In this document: piece by piece, positions 55,025-62,840 of the stretch
Numbering within the stretch: position 1 is the stretch's first letter
Layout of the letters: each line of letters begins with the position of its first letter
Assembly: GCF_900103275.1 (NCBI RefSeq)
Contig: NZ_FNGP01000004.1
Coordinates: 186,001-250,000 of the forward strand
DNA from: Tessaracoccus oleiagri
Lineage (GTDB): Bacteria; Actinomycetota; Actinomycetes; Propionibacteriales; Propionibacteriaceae
DNA: 64,000 nt
Direction: 5' to 3'
Made by a program: the position numbers and the translations under genes
Notes under the pieces: generated by a model
Database searches by the model: none
What the model saw: only the letters and a program-made list of their open reading frames with translations
Told to the model about the DNA's origin: nothing

Positions 55025-56509
55025 TCAGCGGAGGTCGGAGCCGAGCCGCCCGAAGCGCTGCAACAGTTGCGGCACGCGGTAGTGCATCTCCTCGTAGACC
55101 GCGCGCGTGGCGTCGGAGACCTCGACGTGGGTCTCCACCGCATCGCCGCGCAGCAGCCGGTAGCCGGCCTCGAGGTCGGGCACGACGCCGAGGGCCGTCG
55201 CGCCCAGGATCGCCGCACCCAGGCCGGTGCCCGCCTCCGCCGCGGTCACGGTCAACGGCCGGTTCAGGACGCCGGCGACGACGTCGCGCCAGACCTGCGA
55301 GCGGAAGACGCCGCCGGTGGCGCGGATCTCCTCGACGCGGTTGATCATCCGGAGCCGCCGCAGGATCGTCCACAGCTGAAAGGCGACCCCCTCGATGCCC
55401 GCGCGGATGAAGTGGTCCGGGGTGTGCGCCTGGCGGACGTGCAGGAAGGCGCCCCGGATCTCCGCGTCCCAGAGCGACGCGCGCTCGGCCACGAGGTAGG
55501 GGATCATGACCAGGCCGTCGGCCCCCGGGGGGACGTGCGCGGCGCGACGGGCGGCCTCGGCGTCGTCGGCCCCGGGGGCGTAGGTCTCGGTGAGCCAGCG
55601 CTGCACCATGCCGCCGTTGCTGACCGCGCCGCCGGCGACCCAGACGTCTCGGGTAAGGGCGTAGCAGAAGAGGCCGGAGACGACGGCCGGGTTGCGCACC
55701 ACCATGCGGACCGCGCCGCTGGTGCCGATGGAGAGGCCCGCTTTGCCGGGTTCCATGGCGCCGGTGCCCAGGTTGCCGAGCGGTCCGTCGCCGGCACCGA
55801 CCACCACCGGCAGCCCCGCAGGGAGGCCGATCCGCGCCGCGGCCTCGGCGGAGAGGGGGAGCACGTCCGTGGTGTCGAGGATGGGCGGCAGCTGGTCGGG
55901 CCGGATCCCCGTGAGCTCGATCGCCTCGTCGTTCCAGGCGCGGGCCTCCATGTCCAGCAGTCCGCTGCCCGAGGCGGTGGAGAGTTCGGTGACGACGCGT
56001 CCCGTGAGCACCGCGAGCAACCAGTCCTTGAGCCCCGTCCAGTGGGCGGTGCGGCGCAGGATGTCCGGGTGGTGCTCCCCGAACCAGCGCAGCTTGACCA
56101 TGGGCGACATCGGGTGCGTCGGGGTGCCGCTGGTGTAGTGGAGTCGGGGGCCGGTGGCGTGCTCGTTCAGCGCCTCCGCCTGCAGCCAGGCGCGCGAGTC
56201 GGCCCAGGTCAGCAGTTCCGTGACGGGGCGGCGGTCGGCGTCGAGGCCGATGAGGCCGTGCATCGCGGTGCTCACCGAGATGCCGATGATGCGCCCGGCG
56301 TCGACGCGGGAGACCGCCTCCCGCAGCGCGTCGAGCACCCCGGCCGCGATGGTGTCGGGGTCCTGCACGTGCCAGCCGGGCGCCGGGTTGAGCATCGGGT
56401 ACTCGACGCCGACCGTCAGCCGGAGGACCCCGTCGAGGGAGAACAGCGAGGCCTTGGCGGCGGTCGTTCCCACGTCCAGGCCCAGGATGACGTCACTGGC
56501 GGTGCTCAT
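55025..56509 (-). CDS. FGGY-family carbohydrate kinase, probably gluconokinase
   Basis: A 494-residue kinase. The ATP-binding fold begins GLDVGTTAAKASLF, the substrate strand is STAMHGLIGLDADRRP with LTWADSRA, and the second domain has GAGDGPLGNLGTGAM, SIGTSGAVRMV and ATGGVFRSQVWRDVVAG. Gluconokinases of the GntK type share the SxMHxLxxLD and TWADxR segments, so gluconate is the best guess; xylulose or another sugar acid cannot be excluded. No transporter gene adjoins it. Confidence 0.85.
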   Translation of the reverse strand: MSTASDVILGLDVGTTAAKASLFSLDGVLRLTVGVEYPMLNPAPGWHVQDPDTIAAGVLDALREAVSRVDAGRIIGISVSTAMHGLIGLDADRRPVTELLTWADSRAWLQAEALNEHATGPRLHYTSGTPTHPMSPMVKLRWFGEHHPDILRRTAHWTGLKDWLLAVLTGRVVTELSTASGSGLLDMEARAWNDEAIELTGIRPDQLPPILDTTDVLPLSAEAAARIGLPAGLPVVVGAGDGPLGNLGTGAMEPGKAGLSIGTSGAVRMVVRNPAVVSGLFCYALTRDVWVAGGAVSNGGMVQRWLTETYAPGADDAEAARRAAHVPPGADGLVMIPYLVAERASLWDAEIRGAFLHVRQAHTPDHFIRAGIEGVAFQLWTILRRLRMINRVEEIRATGGVFRSQVWRDVVAGVLNRPLTVTAAEAGTGLGAAILGATALGVVPDLEAGYRLLRGDAVETHVEVSDATRAVYEEMHYRVPQLLQRFGRLGSDLR

Positions 56510-56613
56510 GCCGTCAGCCTAGGTGGAATGCCTCGTCAGGCACCTGATCGTGCACCGAGTTGCCGTGGGCGGACGTAGAGTTGGGGCAAAGCTGCCGACG
56601 TGAGGGGTGCCCC

Positions 56614-57981
56614 GTGACGTTCACTAGTTCAGAGGTGGTGGAGTACCCGCTCGCCGAGGTCTGGCGGTGGTTCACCTCGCCGGGCGCGATGACGCGCCTG
56701 ACGCCGCCCTTCATGGGGATGCGCGTGGTCAGGGAGGCCGACAACGTGCGCGACGGCGTGGCCGTCCTGCGGCCGGCGCTCCCGTCGCCGGCGCCCGACC
56801 TCGCCGTCCTGCCGAAGTGGGTGGCGAAGCACGACCCGGGCGCCTACGTCGAGCACCGGCGGTTCCTCGACCGCGCCACCTCCGCGCCCTACCGGCAGCT
56901 CACCGGCTGGGTCCACGACCACCGCTTCGAGGAGGCCGAGGGGCACACCCGGGTCATCGACCGGGTGAGCGCGCGGGTCCCGGACGCGGTCCTCGAGCCC
57001 ATGTTCACGTTCCGCACCAACCGCCTGCGCGCCGACCTCGCGGCGCTCGGCCGTTCGCGGCTCTTCGGCGACGACCGCCGGGTCACCGTGGCGATGACCG
57101 GCTCCTCGGGCCTGATCGGCACCCAGTTGCGGGCCTGGCTCACCACCGCGGGGCATCGGGTCATCCGGCTGGTCCGGAGCCTGCCGCACGGCCCCGACGA
57201 GCGCCGCTGGGACCCCGACGACCCTGCCCCCGAACTGCTCGACGACGTGGACGTGCTGGTGCATCTCGCCGGCAGCTCGATCGCGGGTCGCTTCACCGAC
57301 GCCCACAAGCGCAAGCTTCGCGAGAGCCGGGTGGAGCCGACGCGTCGCCTCGCCGAACTCGTGCGCGACAGGGCAGGGCAGACGGCGATGGTCTCGTCAT
57401 CGGCCATCGGCTACTACGGCGCCGACCGCGGCGAGGAGGTGCTCACCGAGGACTCCGAGCCGGGCGAGGGCTACGTCGCCGAGGTGGTGGTGCAGTGGGA
57501 GGACGCCTGCCAGCCGGCGCGGGACGTGGCGAGGGTGGTCAACGTCCGCACCGGCATCGTGCTGAGCGCCTCCGGCGGGGTGCTCGGCGTGCTGCAGCCG
57601 CTCTTCCGCCTGGGGCTCGGCGGACGCATCGGCGACGGCCACCAGTGGTTCTCCTGGGTGGCGCTGGACGACCTCGTCGACATCTACGTGCGGGCCATCC
57701 TCGACGAGCGGGTCGCCGGACCGGTCAACGGCGTCGCGCCACGGACCGTGCGGAACTCCGACTTCACGCGGGTCATGGGTGAGGTGCTGCACCGGCCGAC
57801 GCCGCTGCCGGTGCCGGAGTTCGCGCCGACGGTGTTGCTCGGCCGGGAGGGGACGCAACAGTTGGCGACCGCCGACCAGCGGGTGCTGCCGACCGCGCTC
57901 GAGGGGTTGGGGCACACCTTCCGGTTCCCGCACCTAGCCCCGGCGCTGGCCCACGAGCTCGGTCGCGAGCGCCGGGCCTGA
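56614..57981 (+). CDS. TIGR01777-type epimerase with SRPBCC domain
   Basis: A 455-residue two-domain protein. The first 145 residues are a polyketide-cyclase/SRPBCC-like domain (SSEVVEYPLAEVWRWFTSPG), and the rest an extended SDR with VAMTGSSGLIGTQLRAWLTT, LVHLAGSSIAGRFTDAHK and the active-site tyrosine in SSSAIGYYGADRGEE, ending in a DUF1731-like segment. Function of this family is unknown. The GTG at 56614 has GAGGGG before it. It ends one base from the convergent patatin stop. Confidence 0.88.
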   Translation: MTFTSSEVVEYPLAEVWRWFTSPGAMTRLTPPFMGMRVVREADNVRDGVAVLRPALPSPAPDLAVLPKWVAKHDPGAYVEHRRFLDRATSAPYRQLTGWVHDHRFEEAEGHTRVIDRVSARVPDAVLEPMFTFRTNRLRADLAALGRSRLFGDDRRVTVAMTGSSGLIGTQLRAWLTTAGHRVIRLVRSLPHGPDERRWDPDDPAPELLDDVDVLVHLAGSSIAGRFTDAHKRKLRESRVEPTRRLAELVRDRAGQTAMVSSSAIGYYGADRGEEVLTEDSEPGEGYVAEVVVQWEDACQPARDVARVVNVRTGIVLSASGGVLGVLQPLFRLGLGGRIGDGHQWFSWVALDDLVDIYVRAILDERVAGPVNGVAPRTVRNSDFTRVMGEVLHRPTPLPVPEFAPTVLLGREGTQQLATADQRVLPTALEGLGHTFRFPHLAPALAHELGRERRA

Positions 57982-57982
57982 A

Positions 57983-59881
57983 TCAGTCCGCGCGCTCCTC
58001 CAGGCCGGCGGCGGTGCCATCGTCGGGGACCAGCCGGAGCAGGGGCGCGGGCTTCGGTGCCGAACCCTCCAGCACGTCGTCGCTCCACTGACCGGCCAGG
58101 TCCATCACCTGCCCCGTCCGCCGGTTCAACTCGGCGCGTTGGGCCTGCGTGACCTTGTAGGAGGGGAGCGGCGCCGACGCGTCGGGTCCGGCGAAGTCGC
58201 GGTAGGGCGTCGTGCCGGGCTCATCGTGTTCGTAGGCCTCGGCGAACTGCCGCAGCCACTGGGCCAGCCCCGACGTCGCGGTGCGGAACCGCACCCAGCG
58301 GTGGTTGTCCCAGCCTTTCGCGGTGCCGGATCCCGGGGTACCTGCGAACGCACTGACGAGCTTGGCCGCGCCCTCGCGCCCGCGTTCGGCGAGGTCCGTG
58401 ACCACCGGCGCCGGCATGGAGAGGTTCATGCCGCCCTCCTTATCGTCATGGAAGACGGTGACGATCCGGTCCCGGTACCCGGGCATGACCACCTGCGCCC
58501 CGTCGACCCACTCCCGTGCGGTGTGCACCATGAGCAACAGGAAGCCGGCCCAGGCACCCACGCCCCGCGTGCCGAGGGGGTACCAAGGCCGCTGCAGCCC
58601 GCCGAGGTTGCTGGTCGGGAGGTAACTGTTCTCCGCCTGGTTCGTGGACTTCTCCGTCCCCGGCGGGAAGGGCCCGAGGTTGAACGCGAATGTTGGGTGC
58701 CTCGGCAATGGGCTGTCGAAGAAGTGCACCGGCAGGTTCGCGCACAGGCCACCGTCGGTGAACCACACGCTGGAGAACGCCGGCGCGGGCAGGGACGAGA
58801 GCGCCTCGTCGACGGCGCCGCCGGGATTGGCGCTGCGCCACCTCGCCGCCGCGTCGGACGCCTCCCAGTTCGACGGCTGCGTGAAGTCGACGGCATAGAG
58901 GCGGACCGCGGTGATGAGGGCGGGGAAGCTCAACGACATCCTTGTGGCGACGATCACTGGCACGTCGTCGGCCGCCGGCCACGGACGCAGCCGCCCGGCC
59001 TGGGCCCGTCGCAGCCGCGTCTCGAAGCTGCGGCCCGGCTCGTCGGAGAGCGGTGGGGGGTTCGCCACCATCCAGTCCACCAACTCACCCGGGAACAGCC
59101 CGCGGAACTCGTCGGGATCGAAGAAGTACTCCTGCGTCCGCCAAGGCATCGCCATGGGCTGGTGGCGGGTGAGGTTCGTCGTCATCACGCGCAGGGTGAT
59201 GCCGGCGCGTCGCAGGTCGCCGAAGGTCACGGGCCCCGTGCCGGGTTCGCGCCCGGCCAGCGCCTGGATCTTGTCGTGCAACCAGGGCGTCAGCGGCTTC
59301 GCGTCACCGGCGTCCACGCCCTCCATCCCGGTGCAGAGGCCGAAGCCGTCACCGGCCACCCGGCCGGCGGCCCTGAGCGCGCCGAACACGGTCGCGAAGC
59401 CGACCCCCAGCACGGCCAGCAGCAGGCCGGCCACGACGCCCACCCCGCGGGCCAGCCCGTCGCCGAGCGCGCTGAGCACGACGACCAGCACCCCGGGGAG
59501 CGCGCCGAGCAGCGCCTCCACCCAGAAATTGCGCAGGAGTCCGCCGACGAGCGCCGGGATGGGGGAGCCGCCCGCCCGCTCGGTCGCCGACGACATCAGC
59601 CGGAACAGCGGGGCCCCGTTACGCGTGGGCTGGAAGAAGGACGCCAGCGTCGAACGGCCGTCGGGACCGGGCTCGGCGAGGTCGGCGGGCATCCGGTCCA
59701 GCTCCTCGAAGCCGCCCGTGGCCCGGCCGAGCTCCGCGGCGGCTGCCGCTGCGGCCGCGATGGCGCCGGCGGATGCACCGCCGACGCGGCTCAGCCGGTA
59801 GGTGCGGGCCAGTTCGGCCACTGCCCGCGGGTAGATCACCCCGCTGGTGATCCCGCCCTTCATGACGATGTCGCACGCCAT
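57983..59881 (-). CDS. patatin-like phospholipase with membrane segments
   Basis: A 632-residue patatin-fold lipase. The oxyanion stretch is IVMKGGITSGVIYP, the nucleophile Ser37 is in GGASAGAI, and the dyad Asp376 is in TDGGLCANLP. Two strong hydrophobic segments at about 121-142 and 145-170 sit between them, predicting membrane attachment. No signal peptide is seen. It is the third gene of an operon with HNH and HNH-ATPase genes, and would act as an effector hydrolysing membrane lipids. Start is uncertain: the ATG at 59881 has no ribosome site, a better ATG overlaps the HNH stop at 59910 but runs into a stop after 16 codons, and ATG at 59863 overlaps that stop. Confidence 0.85.
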   Translation of the reverse strand: MACDIVMKGGITSGVIYPRAVAELARTYRLSRVGGASAGAIAAAAAAAAELGRATGGFEELDRMPADLAEPGPDGRSTLASFFQPTRNGAPLFRLMSSATERAGGSPIPALVGGLLRNFWVEALLGALPGVLVVVLSALGDGLARGVGVVAGLLLAVLGVGFATVFGALRAAGRVAGDGFGLCTGMEGVDAGDAKPLTPWLHDKIQALAGREPGTGPVTFGDLRRAGITLRVMTTNLTRHQPMAMPWRTQEYFFDPDEFRGLFPGELVDWMVANPPPLSDEPGRSFETRLRRAQAGRLRPWPAADDVPVIVATRMSLSFPALITAVRLYAVDFTQPSNWEASDAAARWRSANPGGAVDEALSSLPAPAFSSVWFTDGGLCANLPVHFFDSPLPRHPTFAFNLGPFPPGTEKSTNQAENSYLPTSNLGGLQRPWYPLGTRGVGAWAGFLLLMVHTAREWVDGAQVVMPGYRDRIVTVFHDDKEGGMNLSMPAPVVTDLAERGREGAAKLVSAFAGTPGSGTAKGWDNHRWVRFRTATSGLAQWLRQFAEAYEHDEPGTTPYRDFAGPDASAPLPSYKVTQAQRAELNRRTGQVMDLAGQWSDDVLEGSAPKPAPLLRLVPDDGTAAGLEERAD

Positions 59882-59910
59882 GGCGGGGCGATGGGTTCCT
59901 CGGTGGTCAT
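59860..59910 (-). other. 16-codon frame at the patatin start (possible frameshift)
   Basis: ATG at 59910 overlaps the HNH stop as ATGA and follows GGAAGGACC, a good ribosome site. It reads MTTEEPIAPPWRATSS and stops at TGA (59862-59860), overlapping the ATG of MKGGITSG. A one-base insertion or deletion near 59876 would join it to the patatin frame and give a normal family N-terminus. It could also be a real coupling peptide. Confidence 0.5.
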
Positions 59911-60767
59911 GGTGGTCCTTCCGGAGGTCCGAAGAGCTTCTGCCGGTAGACCGCGACGACCTGTCGGCACATGAGGCTGTAGGGGGCGTGGCCGTCGACG
60001 AAGCGGCTCACCTCGGCGAGGCGACGCGTGTACTGGTGGAGCAGGGCCGTGTCGGTGGGGTGGCGCGCGACGTTGTTGCGGGCGTCGACCACGGACTCGA
60101 GATGCGCCAGGAGGAGCAGCAGCCGGTCACGACGGGCCGCGCGCAGCCCCCGGCGCTGCAGGGCGCACACGGCGATCGTCGCCGCGCCCTTGGCGCTGCC
60201 GTTCCTGGGGCGCACCCAGCCGTCGTCCACGGTTCCGGTGCCCCAGACGAACTCGAGGTGCTTCTCGGGGTGGTCGAGGTACGGGTGCAGCAGCAGGCGA
60301 CGCTCCGACTTCTCGGCCCCGGGCGCCGTGGCGCGGGTGGACTCGGAGGCGAGGGGGAAGGCGTTCGCTTTGCCGGCGGTGAGCGGCCCCTCCTCGCCGG
60401 GGAGGTCCTGCTTGCGGGGGCTGTTGCAGTCGGTGCAGGAGGGGAGGAGGTTCGCCCAGTCGCTCGCCAGCCAGTAGTAGCCGGGCGGCACGCGCTTCCC
60501 ACCTATGGTGACCTCCCCCTTCGGCCGGTAGTGCTCGATCGCGACGGGCTGCGTGGACGCGTAGTACGTCTCGCAGTACGCGCACTTGCCGCCGAAGGCC
60601 TGTTCGAGCGAGGCCCGCACGTCGGGGGCCTTGTACGCCTTGTACTTGTCGTACTTCGCGACGCCGTCCCAGTTCGCGTAGAACTGCAGGGCGGCCTCGC
60701 GCTCCTTGAGCGCGCCCTCCGACGCGAGGCTGGGCGGCGGGGGAGGCCTGCGGACCCGTCGCATCAT
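59907..60767 (-). CDS. stand-alone HNH endonuclease (TIGR02646/PtuB-like)
   Basis: A 286-residue protein. The zinc and catalytic residues are Cys62-x2-Cys65 in KCAYCETYYA, His79 in IEHYRPKG and Cys111-x2-Cys114 in SCTDCNSPRK, with YYWLASDWANLLP between. This arrangement is that of HNH proteins paired with ATPases in Septu and retron-associated systems (PtuB). The ATG at 60767 overlaps the ATPase stop as ATGA, and the patatin signal overlaps its own stop. It most likely cuts DNA when the partner ATPase is triggered; target unknown. Confidence 0.87.
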   Translation of the reverse strand: MMRRVRRPPPPPSLASEGALKEREAALQFYANWDGVAKYDKYKAYKAPDVRASLEQAFGGKCAYCETYYASTQPVAIEHYRPKGEVTIGGKRVPPGYYWLASDWANLLPSCTDCNSPRKQDLPGEEGPLTAGKANAFPLASESTRATAPGAEKSERRLLLHPYLDHPEKHLEFVWGTGTVDDGWVRPRNGSAKGAATIAVCALQRRGLRAARRDRLLLLLAHLESVVDARNNVARHPTDTALLHQYTRRLAEVSRFVDGHAPYSLMCRQVVAVYRQKLFGPPEGPP

Positions 60768-62776
60768 CCACCGCCGGGGAGGCGCTCGTCCCAGAGTCGC
60801 GACAGCGTGGCCGTGACCTCGGCGCTCGTCGGCGCCACCTGGTCGCCGGTCTCGCGGCGCTGGGCGATGTACTCGGAGGCCGAGTTGAGCAGCAGGCGCT
60901 CCCGCTCCGTGGTGCCGAACTGCTCCAGCTCGTCGAGCCGAGTCCGCACGCGGTCCAGGCGGCGACGCTGTTCCTCGCTCGGGTGGGTGGCGGCCATGAG
61001 GCGGTAGTAGTTCTCCCACAGCTCCGAGACCTCGGGGTCGTCGGTGCTGCCCAGCCCGAAGTGCTCGGAGGTGAGCAACTGCTCGACCCGCATCCCGGTG
61101 ACAGGCGGCAGGTCGGTCAGCGTCACGATCTCGCCGTCGCTGTTGCGCCGCATCACCACGACCTCACCGTCCACGACGCCGCGCAGGCACAGCGGGTCGT
61201 GGGTCGTGACGACGAACTGCACGCGCGGCATGAGGTTGCGCAACGCGGACACGATGCGGAGCCGCCATCGAGGGTGCAGGTGGGCGCCGATCTCGTCGAT
61301 CAGCACGATGCCCTCCGCGAGCGCCGTCTGGTCCCACATCCGCAACACGCTGCGAAGGATGTCGCAGGCCATCACCACCATGGACTGGTAGCCGTCGCTC
61401 AGCGTCGCGAGGTCCGATCGCGCCCGGCCCTGGACGAGGAACACCTGGTCCGCGTCCCGGACGAGCGAGGAGTCGGGGTCGAGCGCCAGCATCTCGTGGA
61501 TGCCGAGCGCGACGTCGGCGAACGTGTCCGCGTCCAACGACAGGAGCCAGGAGCTGGGGTCGGTCAGCGGCGCGAGCGGGTCGAACAGGTTGTCCACGCG
61601 CACCACCCGCTCGTCGGGGGTGGGGGAGGGGGTCCGCGGAAGGAGCCGGGTCGCCCCGTAGCCCAGCAGCAGGGCGGGCACCGGCTCGGGACCGGTGAAC
61701 ACGGTGTCGCCGCGCGACCACTCCAGCCTGAGCGGCTCCGGCGTCCCGGAGAGGTACACCTCGACGAGCCCCTTGCGGGCGCCGTGGCGCAGGAACTTCC
61801 GCGCGTCGATGCCGAGCCGGCGCCGCTGGTCGCCGCCCATCAGCGTGAGGGCGATGGCGTGCAGCACCGAGCTCTTGCCGCTGCCGTTCTCGCCGAGCAG
61901 CACGGTCCACGGGCCCCGGTCGCTGGTGGAGCGCGAGAGGTCCAGCTCCAGGTCCCGGATGGGGCGGAAGTTGCGGATCTCGACCCGCTCGATCCAGCGG
62001 GTGGCGCCGAAGTACTGGGCGCGCTCGTCTCCACCCATGTGGGCGGTGAGGTCGTAGACGGGCGCGCTCGACGGCGGCGGGGCCGGGGGAGGCGGCATGG
62101 CTCCCGGCAGCGGCGCGGAGTGCGGCGGCGGGGCCGGGGCACCGGAGGTCTCCGGGCCCGGGCGGACGCGCAGCGAGGGGAACGAGATCCCGTCGTCGAC
62201 GCCCTCGAGGACCGAGAGCCGCGCCTTGACGAGGAAGTCGCGGTTGAGCGCGAAGATGTCGCAGGTCACGCGGCCGCGTTCGGTGAGCGGGGTCACCGTG
62301 CCGTTGGTCTCGAACCGCAGGTGCTCGTTCGGGTCGTCGAGCGCGGGATCGAGGAGCAGGGGAGACTCGACGGTCAGCGGTTGTCCCTGCCTGGCGCGGC
62401 GTCCCTGCACCGGGAACCGGGTGCCGCGGGCGCGGACGCAGTCGGCGCAGGCGGGATACAGGTTGGACCACTCGTAGGTCAGCCACCAGTACGACTCGAG
62501 GTCGACGTCACCGGCGAGTCCCACTGCGCCCCAGGCCGGGCGATGGTGCGCGACGAGCGCCGAGTCGGAGCCCTGGGGCTCGAGACGGCGCTCGCAGTAG
62601 GCGCAGGTCCCGTCGGTCATGGCGAGCAGCGCCTCGACCAGTTCGGGCTCACGGAGCACGGCGTCCGGTTCGGGCCCGCGCGTGCGCTTGTGGGACCAGG
62701 CGCGCGCGAGCTCCCACGTCAGCCTCGCGCCCACCGCGCGGAGGACAGCCGGTTCCTCGGGCCGCACCAGACGCAT
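60764..62776 (-). CDS. HNH-AAA ATPase fusion (Septu PtuA-like)
   Basis: A 670-residue fusion. Residues 55-120 form an HNH-type module (Cys58-x2-Cys61, HH at 77-78, Cys110-x2-Cys113). A Pro-rich linker (about 205-240) leads to an ABC/SMC-like AAA ATPase: Walker A GENGSGKS at 295-302, signature LSDGYQ at 459-464, Walker B GIVLIDE at 489-495, H-loop TTHD at 524-527. It heads the operon with a second HNH gene and the patatin. The ATPase resembles PtuA and other defence ATPases; the intact second HNH protein makes the fused HNH module redundant or divergent in role. Confidence 0.87.
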   Translation of the reverse strand: MRLVRPEEPAVLRAVGARLTWELARAWSHKRTRGPEPDAVLREPELVEALLAMTDGTCAYCERRLEPQGSDSALVAHHRPAWGAVGLAGDVDLESYWWLTYEWSNLYPACADCVRARGTRFPVQGRRARQGQPLTVESPLLLDPALDDPNEHLRFETNGTVTPLTERGRVTCDIFALNRDFLVKARLSVLEGVDDGISFPSLRVRPGPETSGAPAPPPHSAPLPGAMPPPPAPPPSSAPVYDLTAHMGGDERAQYFGATRWIERVEIRNFRPIRDLELDLSRSTSDRGPWTVLLGENGSGKSSVLHAIALTLMGGDQRRRLGIDARKFLRHGARKGLVEVYLSGTPEPLRLEWSRGDTVFTGPEPVPALLLGYGATRLLPRTPSPTPDERVVRVDNLFDPLAPLTDPSSWLLSLDADTFADVALGIHEMLALDPDSSLVRDADQVFLVQGRARSDLATLSDGYQSMVVMACDILRSVLRMWDQTALAEGIVLIDEIGAHLHPRWRLRIVSALRNLMPRVQFVVTTHDPLCLRGVVDGEVVVMRRNSDGEIVTLTDLPPVTGMRVEQLLTSEHFGLGSTDDPEVSELWENYYRLMAATHPSEEQRRRLDRVRTRLDELEQFGTTERERLLLNSASEYIAQRRETGDQVAPTSAEVTATLSRLWDERLPGGG

Positions 62777-62840
62777 GCCGCCACCCCCTTGGGCTGATTA
62801 TCCTCCGGGGGCGGCGGCGAGGGAAGGGTTTCCTGATCCT

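Noticed and set aside
60768-61019. 5' extension of the HNH gene
   Set aside because: Overlaps the ATPase in another frame and is Arg/Pro/Gly-rich; the ATG at 60767 with ATGA overlap is the natural start.
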